Below are positions 32,044 through 39,600 of a stretch of 44,213 nucleotides of DNA, piece by piece. The stretch's first letter is position 1, and every line of letters starts with the position of its first letter. The translations under genes were made by a program, and so were the position numbers. The DNA comes from Verrucomicrobiia bacterium (lineage in GTDB: Bacteria > Verrucomicrobiota > Verrucomicrobiia > Limisphaerales > UBA11358), in assembly GCA_025451535.1 (NCBI GenBank), contig JANWKE010000114.1, forward strand, positions 1 through 44,213. Direction: 5' to 3'. The notes under the pieces were generated by a model. That model was not told the origin of the DNA. It saw only the letters and a program-made list of their open reading frames with translations, and searched no databases.

Positions 32044-32508
32044 ATGCGATTGTGGACGTTGCATCCGAAGTATCTGGACGCCAAAGGACTGGTCGCGTTG
32101 TGGCGCGAAGCCCTGCTGGCACAAGAGGTTCTGCGGGGTAAGACGCGCGGCTACAAGCATCATCCGCAACTTTTCCGCTTCGCCAAAACAGACCATCCAC
32201 CTGCCACGCTGGCGGCCTATTTAAAAGTCGTCCAGGCGGAAGCCGGGCAACGCGGGTATAAATTCAACGTTGCTAAAATTGGCCGGCGACGATTTCGGGG
32301 GAGATTGAAGGAAACCCGTGGCCAGTTGCTTTACGAATGGCGGCATCTGAAACGAAAATTGAAAAAGCGCGATCCGAGAAGGTTTCGTGATTTTGTTTCT
32401 GTGAAGATTCCCGAGTCGCATCCGCTGTTCAGGATTGTGTCCGGCGAAGTGCGCGCGTGGGAAAAAGTGAAGCAGCAGTCCCGCAAAGCAGGACGGCTAC
32501 GAGATTAG
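32044..32508 (+). CDS. Pyrimidine dimer DNA glycosylase (endonuclease V type)
   Basis: 154 residues from ATG 32044 (MRLWTLHPKYLDAKGLVALW). The opening MRLWTLHPKYLD, LLAQEVLRGKTRGYKHHPQLFRF and LYEWRHLKRKL match the Pyr_excise family (PF03013), whose T4 DenV member excises UV-induced pyrimidine dimers. A longer frame from 32008 overlaps the upstream gene and is less likely. The last residues (SRKAGRLRD) derive from a GTCCCGCAAAGCAGGAC hairpin, so the end may be repeat-derived. It is in probable operon with the PLD gene. An alternative activity within the family (a different base-excision substrate) cannot be excluded. Confidence 0.78.
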   Translation: MRLWTLHPKYLDAKGLVALWREALLAQEVLRGKTRGYKHHPQLFRFAKTDHPPATLAAYLKVVQAEAGQRGYKFNVAKIGRRRFRGRLKETRGQLLYEWRHLKRKLKKRDPRRFRDFVSVKIPESHPLFRIVSGEVRAWEKVKQQSRKAGRLRD

Positions 32509-32590
32509 TCAACTGCTCCAATTGTTTCTGCTGCAAAAAATTCAGTGACTGAATATTTACTGATTGGCAGTTTTGCGCTAAGATACATTC

Positions 32591-33122
32591 ATGGAGTGGC
32601 TCAATATTCTCGCTGGTCTGGCGATCCTGTTTTTTGGACGACGGCTGTTCTGGCTGTTCGTGGGATGCGTCGGCTTCTTTGTCGGTTTTAAACTTGCTGG
32701 CGACATGCTGCTGGGCCAGCCAGCCTGGGTGATTCTGGTCATTGCGCTGGTCGTGGGTGTGCTGGGCGCCATCGCCTCTGTCTTCTTGCAACGTGTTTTC
32801 GTTGTCGTCGCCGGATTTTTCGCCGGTGGCTACTGCCTGTTCACTCTGGCGCCGGCGGTGCTGCATACGCAGGCCGAGGTCGCCTTGTGGATTGCGTTTG
32901 CCGTGGGCGGATTGATTGGCGCGATTCTGTCCATCGCCTTGCTGGATCCGGCGCTGATTATCCTGTCTTCCCTCGCTGGTGCGACGGCGGTTTCCCAAAA
33001 CTTCCCGCTTGAGCCGCAGGCCAGAACGGTGCTTTTCATTGTGCTGTGTTCTCGGAATCGGTGTCCAGGCCGGACAATATGCACGGGAAACCAAACCGCA
33101 GCGGCCCCAGCGGGCGGGGTAA
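32591..33122 (+). pseudogene. Polytopic membrane protein of unknown function, one-base frameshift near the end
   Basis: The frame starting MEWLNILAGLAILFFGRRLF has at least five hydrophobic segments and a repeated glycine-rich pattern (FVGCVGFFVGFKLAGDMLLG, VVAGFFAGGYCLFTLAP), resembling DUF4203-like membrane proteins. Near the end the sense changes. If one base is skipped around 33050, the reading continues FIVLCLGIGVQAGQYARETKPQRPQRAG and stops at TAA 33120-33122, a natural membrane-protein end. As it stands the frame runs on to 33256, overlapping the end of uvrD by 128 bases with an unlikely Arg-rich tail. A sequencing indel or a true mutation would explain this. Confidence 0.7.
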
Positions 33123-33128
33123 AGCCAA

Positions 33129-35171
33129 TCAGTAACGCGACCGCAGATTCCATTCGTTCAACAGTTCGCCGGGAATTTCCGACAGAAACCGTGACGGATG
33201 TTGCATCGCGTCGCCGCCGGAACTGCCAAAGCTGGCTCGCACCAGGGGGTAAATGAGGTAAAGTTCATTCCGGGCGCGGGTGATGGCCACGTAAAACAAC
33301 CGGCGTTCCTCTTCCTCGCCGTCTTCGGAGTTCAGCGAGCGTTCGGACGGAAACAATCCGTCGCAGAGCATGATGACGAACACGGCGTCGAACTCCAGTC
33401 CCTTGGCCTGATGGATGGTTGAAAGCTTGATTTGCTCCGAGTCGCGGTTGGCGGCCTGGTCGTCTTCGGCCTCGACGTTGGTGAGCAGCGCGAGCTGTGT
33501 GAGGAAATCTTCGACCGAATTGAACTGGTAGGCGAAGATGGCGAGTTGTTCCAAATCCTCCAGGCGGTTCCGATAGTTGGCAAAATTTTCCTTGAGATAA
33601 TCGTCGTAGCCCGCGTCAATCACCAATCGCAACATCTTCGCCGCGCTTTGGCGGACGGTCTTTTCCTCCAGCTGGGAAATGGTGGCAACGAATTGGGCCC
33701 AGGCGATTGCCGCTTTGGCCGGAACAGATTTGGCACAGGCCTGGAGGACAGAAGCCAGAGGTCGGACGGCAGAGGTCGGGGGGTTGTTTTCTGATTTCTG
33801 ACTTCCGACTTCCGACTTCTGGGAAAAAATTTTCCAGATTTTTTCCGCGCCTTTGGCCGCAATGCCCGGCAGCAGTTGCGCCAGCCGTTTGAAGGCGATT
33901 TCATCCTGGGCATTCACGACCAGCTTCAAATAAGCCGTGGCGTCCTTGATGTGCGCCTGCTCGAAAAACCGGATGCCGCTGGTGATGGAGAAGGGGATGT
34001 TCCGTTTCGTGAGTTCAAGCTGCAGTTCGAGCGCGTGAAAATGCGAGCGGTACAGCACGGCGACCTGGTTCAGGCTGGTGCCTTCGTCGCGCAATTCCAA
34101 CACGCGCTGCGCGATGAACGCGGACTGCTGCGCGGCGTCCATACAGGCGACCAGCGCGGGTTTGAGGCCGGATTTGCGCGCCGGCGCCAATTGTTTGGTG
34201 AACTGGTTCCGGTTCGCGGCGATGGCGGCATTGGCGACCTTCAGGATTTCCGGCGTGCTGCGGTAATTGGTTTCAATCTTGAAAACCTTCGCGCCGGGAT
34301 AACGTTTGGGAAATTCCAGGATGTTGGCGAAGTTCGCGCCGCGCCAGGCGTAAATGCTTTGCGCATCGTCGCCGACGACGGTGACGTTGTGGTGCCGCCC
34401 GGCCAGCAGGTCCACCAGATCGCTCTGGAGCTTGTTCGTGTCCTGGTATTCGTCCACGAGAATGAACTGGAACCGGCGCTGATAATGTTCGCGCACGTCG
34501 GCGTGCTCCTGCAACAGCTTGAGCCAGAGCGAAAGCAGGTCGTCGAAGTCCATCGCATTCGTCGCGCGCTTGCGTTTGGTGTAGCGTTGCGCCAGGTCCG
34601 CAATCTGCGCGGCAAATTGTGAAAAATAATCGTACTGCGATTCCAGAATATCGTCCGTCGTCTTGTGTGTGTTGGCGGAAAACGAAAAAATTTCGTTAAG
34701 CACCTCGGGTTTCGGGAAATGCGTGCCTTTGGTCTCAATCCCCGCGTCGGCGATGCAGGCTTTGATTAAATCCTTAGAGTCGTCACGGTCGAGAATTGAG
34801 AAATCGCGGCGGTAACCGAGCAGGTCGGCGTGCGAGCGTAAAATCCGGGCGCCGATGGAATGGAACGTGCCGCCCCAAAGCTCGCGCAATTCATGTCCCA
34901 GCAAATCCGCGACCCGCCGCATCATTTCGCCGGCGGCCTTGTTGGTGAATGTCAGCAGCAGGATGCGGTCGGCGGGGATGCCCTGTTCGAGCAGGTAGGC
35001 GACGCGATAGGTGAGTGTGCGCGTTTTGCCCGAGCCGGCCCCGGCGATGACGAGCGCGGGACCGGGTGGCGCGGTGACGGCCGCGAGCTGCTGCGGATTA
35101 AGCTCGTGCGCGTAATCAATCTGCAAATGGACGGCAGAATGAAACGGTTCCAAAACATACTCGCGCGACAT
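33129..35171 (-). CDS. UvrD/PcrA-type superfamily 1A DNA helicase
   Basis: 680 residues from ATG 35171 (MSREYVLEPFHSAVHLQIDY). SF1A motifs in order are LNPQQLAAV (Q motif), AGAGSGKTRTLTYR (I/Walker A), LLTFTNKAA (Ia), FILVDEYQDTN (II), VVGDDAQSIYAWRGA (III), ETNYRSTPEIL (IV), LSTIHQAKGLEFDAVFVIM (V) and YVAITRARNELYL (VI). It unwinds DNA 3' to 5' in repair and at stalled forks. A frame extension to 35333 is translated from repeats and rejected. Paired 7-bp arrays (33749-33820) are read in frame as SQKSEVGSQKSENNPP between motifs IV and V. pcrA and uvrD cannot be told apart from sequence alone. Confidence 0.9.
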   Translation of the reverse strand: MSREYVLEPFHSAVHLQIDYAHELNPQQLAAVTAPPGPALVIAGAGSGKTRTLTYRVAYLLEQGIPADRILLLTFTNKAAGEMMRRVADLLGHELRELWGGTFHSIGARILRSHADLLGYRRDFSILDRDDSKDLIKACIADAGIETKGTHFPKPEVLNEIFSFSANTHKTTDDILESQYDYFSQFAAQIADLAQRYTKRKRATNAMDFDDLLSLWLKLLQEHADVREHYQRRFQFILVDEYQDTNKLQSDLVDLLAGRHHNVTVVGDDAQSIYAWRGANFANILEFPKRYPGAKVFKIETNYRSTPEILKVANAAIAANRNQFTKQLAPARKSGLKPALVACMDAAQQSAFIAQRVLELRDEGTSLNQVAVLYRSHFHALELQLELTKRNIPFSITSGIRFFEQAHIKDATAYLKLVVNAQDEIAFKRLAQLLPGIAAKGAEKIWKIFSQKSEVGSQKSENNPPTSAVRPLASVLQACAKSVPAKAAIAWAQFVATISQLEEKTVRQSAAKMLRLVIDAGYDDYLKENFANYRNRLEDLEQLAIFAYQFNSVEDFLTQLALLTNVEAEDDQAANRDSEQIKLSTIHQAKGLEFDAVFVIMLCDGLFPSERSLNSEDGEEEERRLFYVAITRARNELYLIYPLVRASFGSSGGDAMQHPSRFLSEIPGELLNEWNLRSRY
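33749..33820. repeat. Paired inverted 7-bp arrays D7, inside uvrD
   Basis: Right side CTGATTT, CTGACTT, CCGACTT, CCGACTT, CT (33791-33820). Left side AAGCCAG, AGGTCGG, ACGGCAG, AGGTCGG (within 33749-33778) is the reverse-complement type. It encodes two copies of SQKSE. Confidence 0.8.
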
Positions 35172-35238
35172 AGCGCGGAATTGAAATGGGAAACGAACGA
35201 AGGGGAAAGATAATTTTAACCACGAATGAACACAGATA

Positions 35239-35293
35239 TTGGTAGGGCTGACCTGCTGGTCAGCCGGACGCGCGGCAGCGCGTCCCTGCCAAC
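35239..35293. repeat. Branched three-stem repeat element upstream of uvrD
   Basis: The ends TTGGTAGGG and CCCTGCCAA pair (one G:T or mismatch) around two perfect hairpins, GGCTGACC/GGTCAGCC and GGACGCGC/GCGCGTCC, forming a three-way junction. The gap 35172-35539 otherwise holds an AACCACGAATGAACACAGAT-type repeat (35219-35238), the G3 repeat and no gene. Confidence 0.8.
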
Positions 35294-35356
35294 TAAAAAT
35301 TCGCACATCTGGAGTCGCCGAACGGGCATCCATAAAACGGGAAGCGCGCGCCTGTT

Positions 35357-35393
35357 ATTCCTTCTCCCTGGGGGAGAAGGTCAGGATGAGGGC
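35357..35393. repeat. Dispersed repeat G3, inverted copy of 30656-30691
   Basis: ATTCCTTCTCCCTGGGGGAG and onward to GGATGAGGGC. It is the reverse complement of G1 with one extra base. It lies between uvrD and the DUF2905-type gene. Confidence 0.8.
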
Positions 35394-35539
35394 GGACGTC
35401 AAACATGACTTCGTTCCAATATTTCCGATCAAAGATGCCAGCCCGACGAGCTTCCGAAATTGAATTCGTGTTAATTCGTGAAATCGGTGTCAAAAACCCT
35501 TCGTTGCCTTCGTGTTCTGCGCGCGCCATTTTTAAATAC

Positions 35540-35752
35540 GTGAACGAGTTGGGCAAATTCCTGGTGATGGCCGGGCTGTTGCTGGTGGCGGTGGGCGCGT
35601 TGTTGTGGTCTGGCTTCGGCAAGGGCTGGCTCGGACGTCTGCCCGGCGACATCAATTATTCCAAGGGGGATTTCAGTTTTCATTTTCCCATCGTCACCTG
35701 CCTGATTTTGAGCGCGATCCTGACGCTGTTACTCTGGTTGTTCCGAAGGTGA
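35540..35752 (+). CDS. DUF2905-type small membrane protein
   Basis: 70 residues from a GTG at 35540: an N-terminal helix (LGKFLVMAGLLLVAVGALLW), a short loop WLGRLPGDINYSKGDFSFHFP and a second helix (IVTCLILSAILTLLLWLF). The LGRLPGDI loop and the two-helix plan match DUF2905 (PF11146), a small inner-membrane family of unknown function. The frame is open upstream to 35405, but that part is made of dispersed repeats. The stop is followed by another GAACCACGAAATACACC-type repeat. Confidence 0.8.
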   Translation: MNELGKFLVMAGLLLVAVGALLWSGFGKGWLGRLPGDINYSKGDFSFHFPIVTCLILSAILTLLLWLFRR

Positions 35753-35783
35753 ACCACGAAATACACCAAACACACGAACGGGC

Positions 35784-35857
35784 CGTAGCGGCGTCTCGGC
35801 AGAGCGCCGCAAATTCCTGAATTTGAAGGGTGCGGTTTTCTACCGAAAGCCGCTACG
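35784..35857 (+). repeat. Dispersed palindromic element, copy C2 (before nuoA)
   Basis: The first 31 bases (35784-35814) are identical to 13364-13394. The closing CGAAAGCCGCTACG (35844-35857) differs by one base from the other copy. The middle part differs between the copies. Confidence 0.85.
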
Positions 35858-35925
35858 CTGTGTTTGTGTGGTTAATCCCCGTTTTCCTCATTGAATTTTT
35901 CGCGCGTTGCCCTACATTTCCCGCT

Positions 35926-36321
35926 ATGGAACAACCGTCGCAATTGGCCCAATATATCCCGGTGCTTATGTTGCTCGTCGCCGCCATCGGCTTCGCCGCG
36001 GGCACGCTCATGGTATCCGTGCTTTTTGGCAAGTACGGCAAACGCACCAAGGCCAAGGACGCCCCCTACGAATGCGGCAAGGACCCCATCGGCGAAGGCA
36101 ACGCGCGGTTCTCGGTGAAATTCTATCTCGTCGCCATGCTGTTCATCCTCTTCGACATCGAAGTGGTCTTCATGTACCCGTGGGCCGTGGTTTATCGCCA
36201 GATGCTCGCCGACCATGCCACGCGGAATTTGATCCTGGCCTCGATGGTCTCGTTCCTGTTGATTTTATTCGCCGGTTACCTGTACGCGCTCAAGAAAAAG
36301 GCGTTTGACTGGAAATCCTGA
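35926..36321 (+). CDS. nuoA: NuoA, NADH-quinone oxidoreductase subunit A
   Basis: 131 residues from ATG 35926 (MEQPSQLAQYIPVLML). Three transmembrane helices and the family loops are present: KDAPYECGKDPIGEGNARFSVKFYLVAMLFILFDIEVVFMYPWA, including the conserved acidic FDIE. It is a membrane subunit of complex I next to the quinone site. The frame extends upstream to 35830 through a repeat element, which is why the later ATG is taken. The gene stands alone: no nuoB or other nuo genes follow, and the next gene is a sugar phosphomutase. Complex I subunits elsewhere in the genome are presumed. Confidence 0.93.
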   Translation: MEQPSQLAQYIPVLMLLVAAIGFAAGTLMVSVLFGKYGKRTKAKDAPYECGKDPIGEGNARFSVKFYLVAMLFILFDIEVVFMYPWAVVYRQMLADHATRNLILASMVSFLLILFAGYLYALKKKAFDWKS

Positions 36322-36324
36322 TTT

Positions 36325-36402
36325 CCGGAGGGGCGAGCTCTGCGAGTCCCTGAAATCTTTCCGGCGAATAGAATAATGGGACTCGTGAAACTCGTCCCTC
36401 CG
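36325..36402. repeat. Palindromic element A3 between nuoA and the phosphohexomutase gene
   Basis: CGGAGGGGCGAG (36326-36337) pairs with CTCGTCCCTCCG (36391-36402) at 11 of 12 positions. The inner part has GAGTCCCTGAAATC and ATGGGACTCG. It lies four bases after the nuoA stop. Confidence 0.82.
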
Positions 36403-36416
36403 ATTTAGCGACTCAC

Positions 36417-37847
36417 ATGGATTCAATCAAATTCGGCACCTCCGGCTGGCGCGACATCATCGCGCGCGACTTCACTTTCGACAACGTCCGCCTCGCGACC
36501 CAAGCCATCGCCGACTATTTGAATTCAGAACTCCGAACTCCGAACTCCGAACTTCGCGGGCGCAAGCCTGTTGTTATCCTCGGTCACGACACTCGGTTCC
36601 TAGGGCGCGAATTTTCGCTGGCCGCCGCCGAGGTGCTGGCCGCCAACGGATTCAAACCGTTGCTGTGCAATCGCGACACGCCTACGCCGGTCATCGCCCA
36701 TACCATCCGCCATCGCAAAGCAGTAGGCGGTATCAACATGACCGCCAGCCACAACCCGGCGGAATATCAGGGACTCAAATTTTCCACGAGCAACGGCGCG
36801 CCCGCCACGCCCGATGTGACGAAACAAATCGAAGCGAACATCGCGAAGCTTCAGGCACAGGGCTGGTCTTTCAAAGGTGCGGTCATCGGCACGTATCAAT
36901 GCCCGACGTTTGATCCGCAGCCGGATTATTTCAAACAACTCCGCAAATTGATTGATTTTGCCGCGCTCAAAAAGGCGAAGCTCAAGGTGGCCGTCGAACT
37001 CGAATACGGCACCGGGCGCGGTTATCTGGATCACCTGCTGGAAGGCGTCGGTGCGAAGGTGACGGTTTTTCACGCCGAGATTAATCCACTGTTCGGCGGG
37101 CATCATCCGGAGCCGAATGCCGCCGGCATGGCCGACGTCAGTAAATTCGTCCGCAGCGGCAAGGCGCAAATCGGCCTCGGGCTCGACGGCGACGCCGACC
37201 GGTTCGGCATTGTGGACAAGGACGGCAGCTGGCTGACGCCGAACCAGATTCTGGCGCTGACGCTTTATCATTTGAAAAAGAACCGCGGTTGGACGGGCGC
37301 CGTGGTGCGAACCGTGCCGACCAGTCATCAGGTGGATGCCGTGGCAGAATTGCTCGGGGTGAAGGTTTACGAGACGCCAGTTGGCTTCAAATATATCGGG
37401 GCGCTGATGGAGAGCGAACCCATCATTGTTGGTGGCGAGGAATCCGGCGGCTTGAGTGTCAAAGGTCACGTGCCGGAAAAGGACGGTATCCTGGCCTGCC
37501 TGCTCATGGCCGAACTCGTGGCGACCGAAAAGAAATCGCTCGGCGAAATATTGAAAGAACTTTCGAAAAAGATTGGTGAATTTTACACTGACCGCATCAA
37601 CGTCTCATTCGCGCCGGAGAAAAAGGACACATTGTTGGCCAAACTCGGCAGTGGTTTGAAAAACATTGGCGTATTCAAGGTGGAAAAATTCATCACCACC
37701 GACGGGTTCAAATTTCTTCTGCCGGGAAGAGAATGGGTGGCTTTCCGTGCCAGCGGGACTGAGCCGCTGATTCGCTGCTATATCGAAGCCAAATCCAAAG
37801 CGAACTTGAAAAAGCTTCAGGCAGCCTGTCGGGAAGTGCTTTCGTAG
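36417..37847 (+). CDS. Phosphoglucomutase/phosphomannomutase family enzyme
   Basis: 476 residues of the alpha-D-phosphohexomutase family. The order of motifs is normal: KFGTSGWRDII start, active-site phosphoserine loop MTASHNPAEYQGLK, metal loop GLDGDADRFG, sugar-specificity loop GGEESGGLS, and the phosphate-binding FRASGTEPLIRCY. The substrate (glucose, mannose or glucosamine phosphate) is not decided by these motifs; the GEESGG loop favours phosphoglucomutase/phosphomannomutase over GlmM. A 7-bp tandem array (36521-36555) is translated as NSELRTPNSELRG near residue 40. The TAG stop belongs to a GTAGCAGCCGA element. Confidence 0.9.
   Translation: MDSIKFGTSGWRDIIARDFTFDNVRLATQAIADYLNSELRTPNSELRGRKPVVILGHDTRFLGREFSLAAAEVLAANGFKPLLCNRDTPTPVIAHTIRHRKAVGGINMTASHNPAEYQGLKFSTSNGAPATPDVTKQIEANIAKLQAQGWSFKGAVIGTYQCPTFDPQPDYFKQLRKLIDFAALKKAKLKVAVELEYGTGRGYLDHLLEGVGAKVTVFHAEINPLFGGHHPEPNAAGMADVSKFVRSGKAQIGLGLDGDADRFGIVDKDGSWLTPNQILALTLYHLKKNRGWTGAVVRTVPTSHQVDAVAELLGVKVYETPVGFKYIGALMESEPIIVGGEESGGLSVKGHVPEKDGILACLLMAELVATEKKSLGEILKELSKKIGEFYTDRINVSFAPEKKDTLLAKLGSGLKNIGVFKVEKFITTDGFKFLLPGREWVAFRASGTEPLIRCYIEAKSKANLKKLQAACREVLS
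36521..36555. repeat. 7-bp tandem array D8, inside the phosphohexomutase gene
   Basis: GAATTCA, GAACTCC, GAACTCC, GAACTCC, GAACTTC. It is translated as NSELRTPNSELR. The unit is close to the reverse complement of the metG array. Confidence 0.82.
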
Positions 37848-38103
37848 CAGCCGATGTGAATCGGCTCGTTTTTTCTGTTTGGCATCGTGGAGATGGAGCG
37901 GACTGATCCCGCCTTGCGGGACTGCTGCCAAACGAAACCCGGCTCACGAAGACAGTGCACGGGCTGGAGTGCAGGGGCGCTGGGCGCAAGCACAGCAGCG
38001 CGACACACCGCGCAGCCAGGGTTGCAAATCCGAAATGGAAATGGGGAGCTCAGGCGTCACGCCTGGAAGGAGATTAGCCGATAGCGGGACCCCTTTATGG
38101 TAC
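37844..38103. other. Gap with a truncated GTAGCAGCC element; no gene seen
   Basis: CGTAGCAGCCGATGTGAATC with CGGCT pairing starts at the stop codon of the phosphohexomutase gene and ends in a TTTTTTCT run (about 37870-37877), which could terminate transcription. A further inverted pair CAGGCGTCACGCCTGGA lies near 38051. The rest shows no coding sense. Confidence 0.5.
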
Positions 38104-39489
38104 TCATGGCGAGCGAACGCGGTAGTAGCGGGCGGGGTAATTGGTCGCCTCCGTGTCCGTGAAGAAAAACAAACCAGGCGAGAGCTCGCCAGGTGCGCCG
38201 AGCTGGGCCCAGTCTGGCGGCGGCTGGGCCAGGCTGGTGGAAGACAAAAGCGTGTTTACGCTGTGGGGAAAAGCGGCAAAACCAAGTTGAAAAGCTCCAG
38301 ACGGCTCCAACATCGTGCCATTTAAGTTCAATGTGGTTGAATTGGGCCCATACAATTCCGTGGCGGCAAGAAAAGTGCCCAGGTCGGCATAACCGCCGGC
38401 GACCAGAACGTCGCCATTGGTGAGAGTTGTCGCGGTGAAATCACCACGAGGAGAACTCATTTGGTTGGTCAGCGTCCAAATGCCCGTGGCGGGATTGTAG
38501 GTCTCGGCACTGGACACTGCGCCAACGTATTCAGAATTGCTGTATCCTCCTGCAACAAGTACCAGTCCATCCGGCAGCAGGATTGCGGTATGCTCTCCAC
38601 GCGCCATGTTGAGTGGTGTCGCGGATGCTGTCCATGTCTGTGTAGCCGGGTCGAACAGTTCCGCATTCGAAATAGCACCGGGAACATTAGAGCGATATCC
38701 TCCGGCAACTAGCACTTGGCCGTTCGGTAGCAAGGTAGCCGTGGAAAGGAAACAGTTGGTGATCATCGGATTTGTTGTGATTGTCCAAGTCCTTGTTGCA
38801 GGATCATAAAGTTCGGAAGTGGAAGGATTGTTTGTATCTCCGCCAGCAGCGAGAGCCAGCCCGTTGGGCAACAGGGTCGCGACATGGAATGCGCGAGGCA
38901 CATTCATGCCGCCTGTCGCGGACCATGTTCCGGTTGAAGGGTCATATAATTCACAATTTGTGAGAGTACCAGCGTCGCCATTGCCTCCGGCGACCAAGAC
39001 CTGCCCGTTGGGCAGCAGCGTCGCCGTGTGCCCGGAGCGCGCGTTAGCCATGGACCCGGTTTTCGTCCAGGCTCCCGTTGCTGGATTGTATAATTCCGCG
39101 CTGGCAAGAATCCCGAACGGATAACCTAGTTGGGAGAAAAAGCCTCCGGCGGCGAGGACCTGTCCGTTTGTGAGCAAAGTCGCTGTGGAAGCTCCCCGCG
39201 GATCGTTCATCCCTCCTGTCATCGTCCAACTCTTTGTGGCCGGATTATACAGTTCTGCGTTCGTCGTTGAGCCCGCATCATCATAGCCGCCGGCAATCAA
39301 AACCTGGCCGGACGGCAATAAAGTGGCCGAATGCCAATAGTGCGGGCCGGGCATGGGAGTATTCGTGATCCAAATGGCTCCTTGTGCCAAGGAGCCAGCG
39401 AGAAGAATACCACCAATATAGAGGAGCGAAGCAAGGCAACCGACAACTGAGCCGCCCGCCCCTGCATTTGGTAATCTGGACTGTTTCAT
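38104..39489 (-). CDS. Secreted kelch-repeat beta-propeller protein
   Basis: 461 residues. The signal sequence (about 1-37, ending LAGSLAQGA) is followed by seven kelch-like repeats of ~52 residues with the pattern HTATLLPNGQVLVAGG, AELYNPATGTW, and M..AR. Seven repeats match a seven-bladed propeller. The C-terminus (SGAFQLGFAAFPHSVNTLLS to ATNYPARYYRVRSP) looks like the same kind of terminal beta module as in the NHL protein at 9110. An AAAGGAGTCC Shine-Dalgarno (39491-39500 on the complement) precedes the ATG. The ligand is unknown; a surface or extracellular binding role is inferred. Confidence 0.85.
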   Translation of the reverse strand: MKQSRLPNAGAGGSVVGCLASLLYIGGILLAGSLAQGAIWITNTPMPGPHYWHSATLLPSGQVLIAGGYDDAGSTTNAELYNPATKSWTMTGGMNDPRGASTATLLTNGQVLAAGGFFSQLGYPFGILASAELYNPATGAWTKTGSMANARSGHTATLLPNGQVLVAGGNGDAGTLTNCELYDPSTGTWSATGGMNVPRAFHVATLLPNGLALAAGGDTNNPSTSELYDPATRTWTITTNPMITNCFLSTATLLPNGQVLVAGGYRSNVPGAISNAELFDPATQTWTASATPLNMARGEHTAILLPDGLVLVAGGYSNSEYVGAVSSAETYNPATGIWTLTNQMSSPRGDFTATTLTNGDVLVAGGYADLGTFLAATELYGPNSTTLNLNGTMLEPSGAFQLGFAAFPHSVNTLLSSTSLAQPPPDWAQLGAPGELSPGLFFFTDTEATNYPARYYRVRSP

Positions 39490-39600
39490 TGGACTCCTTT
39501 CTTTCGAGTTCTTTTTTGCCAGCCCCGGAATTTACTACTCTGAGAAATATTCTGACCCGTGTCGTTTTGTTGAGGGCGAAGTTTTCAAGGCACTTTTGAC

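Noticed and set aside
35239-35293. Cloverleaf-like fold considered as a tRNA
   Set aside because: There is no anticodon loop of seven bases, no T-loop GTTC motif and the length is too short.
35172-35333. Upstream extension of the uvrD frame
   Set aside because: The added residues are translations of the three-stem repeat at 35239-35293; the helicase homology begins after 35171.
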